A stretch of DNA of 64,000 nt, from the NCBI RefSeq assembly GCF_000152745.1, contig NZ_CH672428.1, forward strand, positions 131,281 through 195,280, read 5' to 3'. Of this stretch, positions 63,043 to 64,000 are shown piece by piece; position 1 is the stretch's first letter; every line of letters starts with the position of its first letter. The translations under genes were made by a program, and so were the position numbers. The stretch comes from Oceanicaulis sp. HTCC2633 (GTDB taxonomy: Bacteria; Pseudomonadota; Alphaproteobacteria; Caulobacterales; Maricaulaceae). A model generated the notes under the pieces. It was not told where the DNA came from. It saw only the letters and a program-made list of their open reading frames with translations, and made no database searches.

Positions 63043-63446
63043 CTCGCGCCCCTTTGCTGTCCGGCTTGATCGTCAATTTCAGGGGCGAGAATTGAATCGC
63101 GCGCCGTCGCGGTTCCCGCGACTTTGGGGCCATGACATGCACACGCCCCCTCACCCGAGCCGATATCGCCCGCCTCGCCCGGCGCCTCGGCCTGCGCCCC
63201 GATCCCATCCGCGACCGGGCCGTCGCCCGCCGACTCCGCGTCGAGCGCGTCGAGCGCGGTTTCGACCTTCAACAGATTGTCGATCAGGCGGGGGCGGTAT
63301 CCGGGCCGCGCCATCTCGCGCAGCGTGGATTCAGAGACCCCCGACAGGGAGACCAGCCGCGACCGTTTTCCGGTCTGGCTGGCGGCGCGAAGTCGCGTAA
63401 ACGTCGCTTCGACGAGGGTCTCTAGATGGGGATGGGCTTGGGTCAT
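63039..63446 (-). CDS. Cro-like DNA-binding protein
   Basis: The 135-residue protein has an N-terminal helix-turn-helix (SRLVSLSGVSESTLREMARPGYRPRLIDNLLKVETALDAL, about 29-68) and a disordered, Gly/Ala-rich tail. It is divergent from the repressor gene across about 100 bases containing a perfect palindrome, the arrangement of Cro and CI. No good ribosome site is present, so the transcript may be leaderless or poorly translated. Confidence 0.65.
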   Translation of the reverse strand: MTQAHPHLETLVEATFTRLRAASQTGKRSRLVSLSGVSESTLREMARPGYRPRLIDNLLKVETALDALDAESAGDGPVADGIGAQAEAPGEAGDIGSGEGACACHGPKVAGTATARDSILAPEIDDQAGQQRGAR

Positions 63447-63456
63447 GGCCGCGAGT

Positions 63457-63476
63457 ATTCGCGAGTTCTCGCGAAT
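63457..63476. promoter_or_regulatory. Probable repressor operator (20-bp perfect palindrome)
   Basis: attcgcgagttctcgcgaat is a perfect inverted repeat, 11 bases before the Cro-like start and 69 bases before the repressor. A looser copy of the half-site (gcgac..cccgcgag) is near 63493-63507. These are likely operators of the lysogeny switch. Confidence 0.75.
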
Positions 63477-63544
63477 GTGTCAAGCCGAGACACGCGACTC
63501 CCCGCGAGCGCAATTCCCGAAAAGCCGTGATAGCCCTTACAGTC

Positions 63545-63904
63545 ATGATCACTGAGGTTGAAGAACAGCGAGAGGCGCTCAAGCGCTTCATGGACGCCCG
63601 GGGCCTGAACCCGCACGCTTGGGCGAAGGCGGCCAAAGTCCCCGATTCAACCTTGCGCTCTTACCTTCGCGGCCAGACCAACAGCCTGAAAAGCCATGTC
63701 GAGCGCAAGCTCGCCGATGCCGCCGGCGTCAGCGTCGATGCAATGTACGGTCGCGACTATGGCGCGCCTCTTGCGAGACATCAGGTCTGGGTCAAGGGGT
63801 ATCTGGGCGCGGGCAACGCGATCCAGCTATTTGAAGCGATGGGCGAAAACGAAGGTTTCTATGAAGTGTCGCGCCCGCCGGGCGTGCATGGCGATGTCAG
63901 CTGA
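63545..63904 (+). CDS. CI/LexA-like phage repressor, N-terminal part (frame ends early)
   Basis: The 119-residue frame starts with a helix-turn-helix (LKRFMDARGLNPHAWAKAAKVPDSTLRSYLRGQTNSLKSHVERKLADAAGVSVDAMYG), then a linker. Translation meets TGA at 63902-63904, right where an S24 peptidase domain should continue; that domain is encoded one base out of frame. Start ATG at 63545 is preferred to GTG at 63527. As read, the repressor is N-terminal only and could not form CI-type dimers or self-cleave. Confidence 0.7.
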   Translation: MITEVEEQREALKRFMDARGLNPHAWAKAAKVPDSTLRSYLRGQTNSLKSHVERKLADAAGVSVDAMYGRDYGAPLARHQVWVKGYLGAGNAIQLFEAMGENEGFYEVSRPPGVHGDVS

Positions 63905-64000
63905 TCGCCATGGAGATCCGTGGCGGCTCCATGCCGCCCTGGCGCGATGGCGATGTGGTCTATTGCGAGCAGCGCGATCATGTGGACGTCCAGGCCATAC
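63898..64000 (+). pseudogene. S24-type C-terminal part of the repressor, out of frame; runs off window
   Basis: In the other frame, QLIAMEIRGGSMPPWRDGDVVYCEQRDHVDVQA is the start of a LexA/CI S24 domain (the GGSM segment carries the catalytic Ser). It would join the N-terminal frame at GDV-QL if one base were added near 63898 (gat gtc .ag ctg). Either a true one-base loss or a sequence error; a separate start at ATG 63910 is possible. The gene continues beyond the window. Confidence 0.7.

Noticed and set aside
24116..64000. Gene transfer agent instead of a prophage
   Set aside because: A complete lysogeny switch, replication gene with origin, lysis genes, and lambda-type terminase, capsid and decoration genes are present; GTA clusters lack replication and repressor genes.

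Overview
The window is GC-rich DNA from an alphaproteobacterium. It is probably a Caulobacter-related marine lineage such as Maricaulales/Hyphomonadaceae. That placement is inferred from paired TonB-dependent receptors, many secreted peptidases and amidohydrolases, and CtrA-like and GcrA-like DNA-binding domains in the prophage. No taxon could be tested by search.

Positions 1 to about 24,000 are ordinary chromosome. In order: the 3' end of malate synthase; two similar TonB-dependent receptors in tandem (minus strand); a degenerate GGDEF-EAL-like protein; an S9 peptidase with a methyltransferase; a GST and a Tat-exported amidase; a membrane protein with a VWA-like partner; two azoreductases; an M28 peptidase; an FkbM methyltransferase, a pirin and a HEAT-like protein; an amidohydrolase; and a DEAD-box RNA helicase.

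From about 24,100 to the right edge lies a lambda-like (siphovirus-type) prophage, read almost entirely on the minus strand from right to left. Starting at the right edge it holds: a frameshifted CI/LexA-type repressor facing a Cro-like gene over a perfect 20-bp palindrome; CII-like, DUF4031 and ParB-like genes; two coiled-coil winged-helix proteins, one strikingly CtrA-like, and a GcrA-like protein; a zinc-ribbon protein and an adenine methyltransferase; and a replication protein gene containing four palindromic iterons beside an AT-rich stretch. Packaging and head genes follow: terminase pair, gpW, portal, S49 protease with nested scaffold, decoration, capsid. Then come joining and tail genes, with a canonical -1 frameshift signal in the tail chaperone pair, a tape measure, tail tip and two fibre genes. 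Last is a lysis cassette with nested Rz/Rz1-type spanins and, at the far end, a D12-class adenine methylase. No integrase or right attachment site lies inside the window, so the prophage continues past 64,000.

The most unusual features are: a two-TM gene on the opposite strand inside the head operon (51,674-52,414); a family of six structured GC-rich repeats at junctions of the structural genes, one with its core inverted; a set of host cell-cycle-regulator look-alikes in the phage early region; a beta-propeller-like insert splitting a tail-collar domain; and a plus-strand cargo block (25,375-26,660) between two near-identical terminators.
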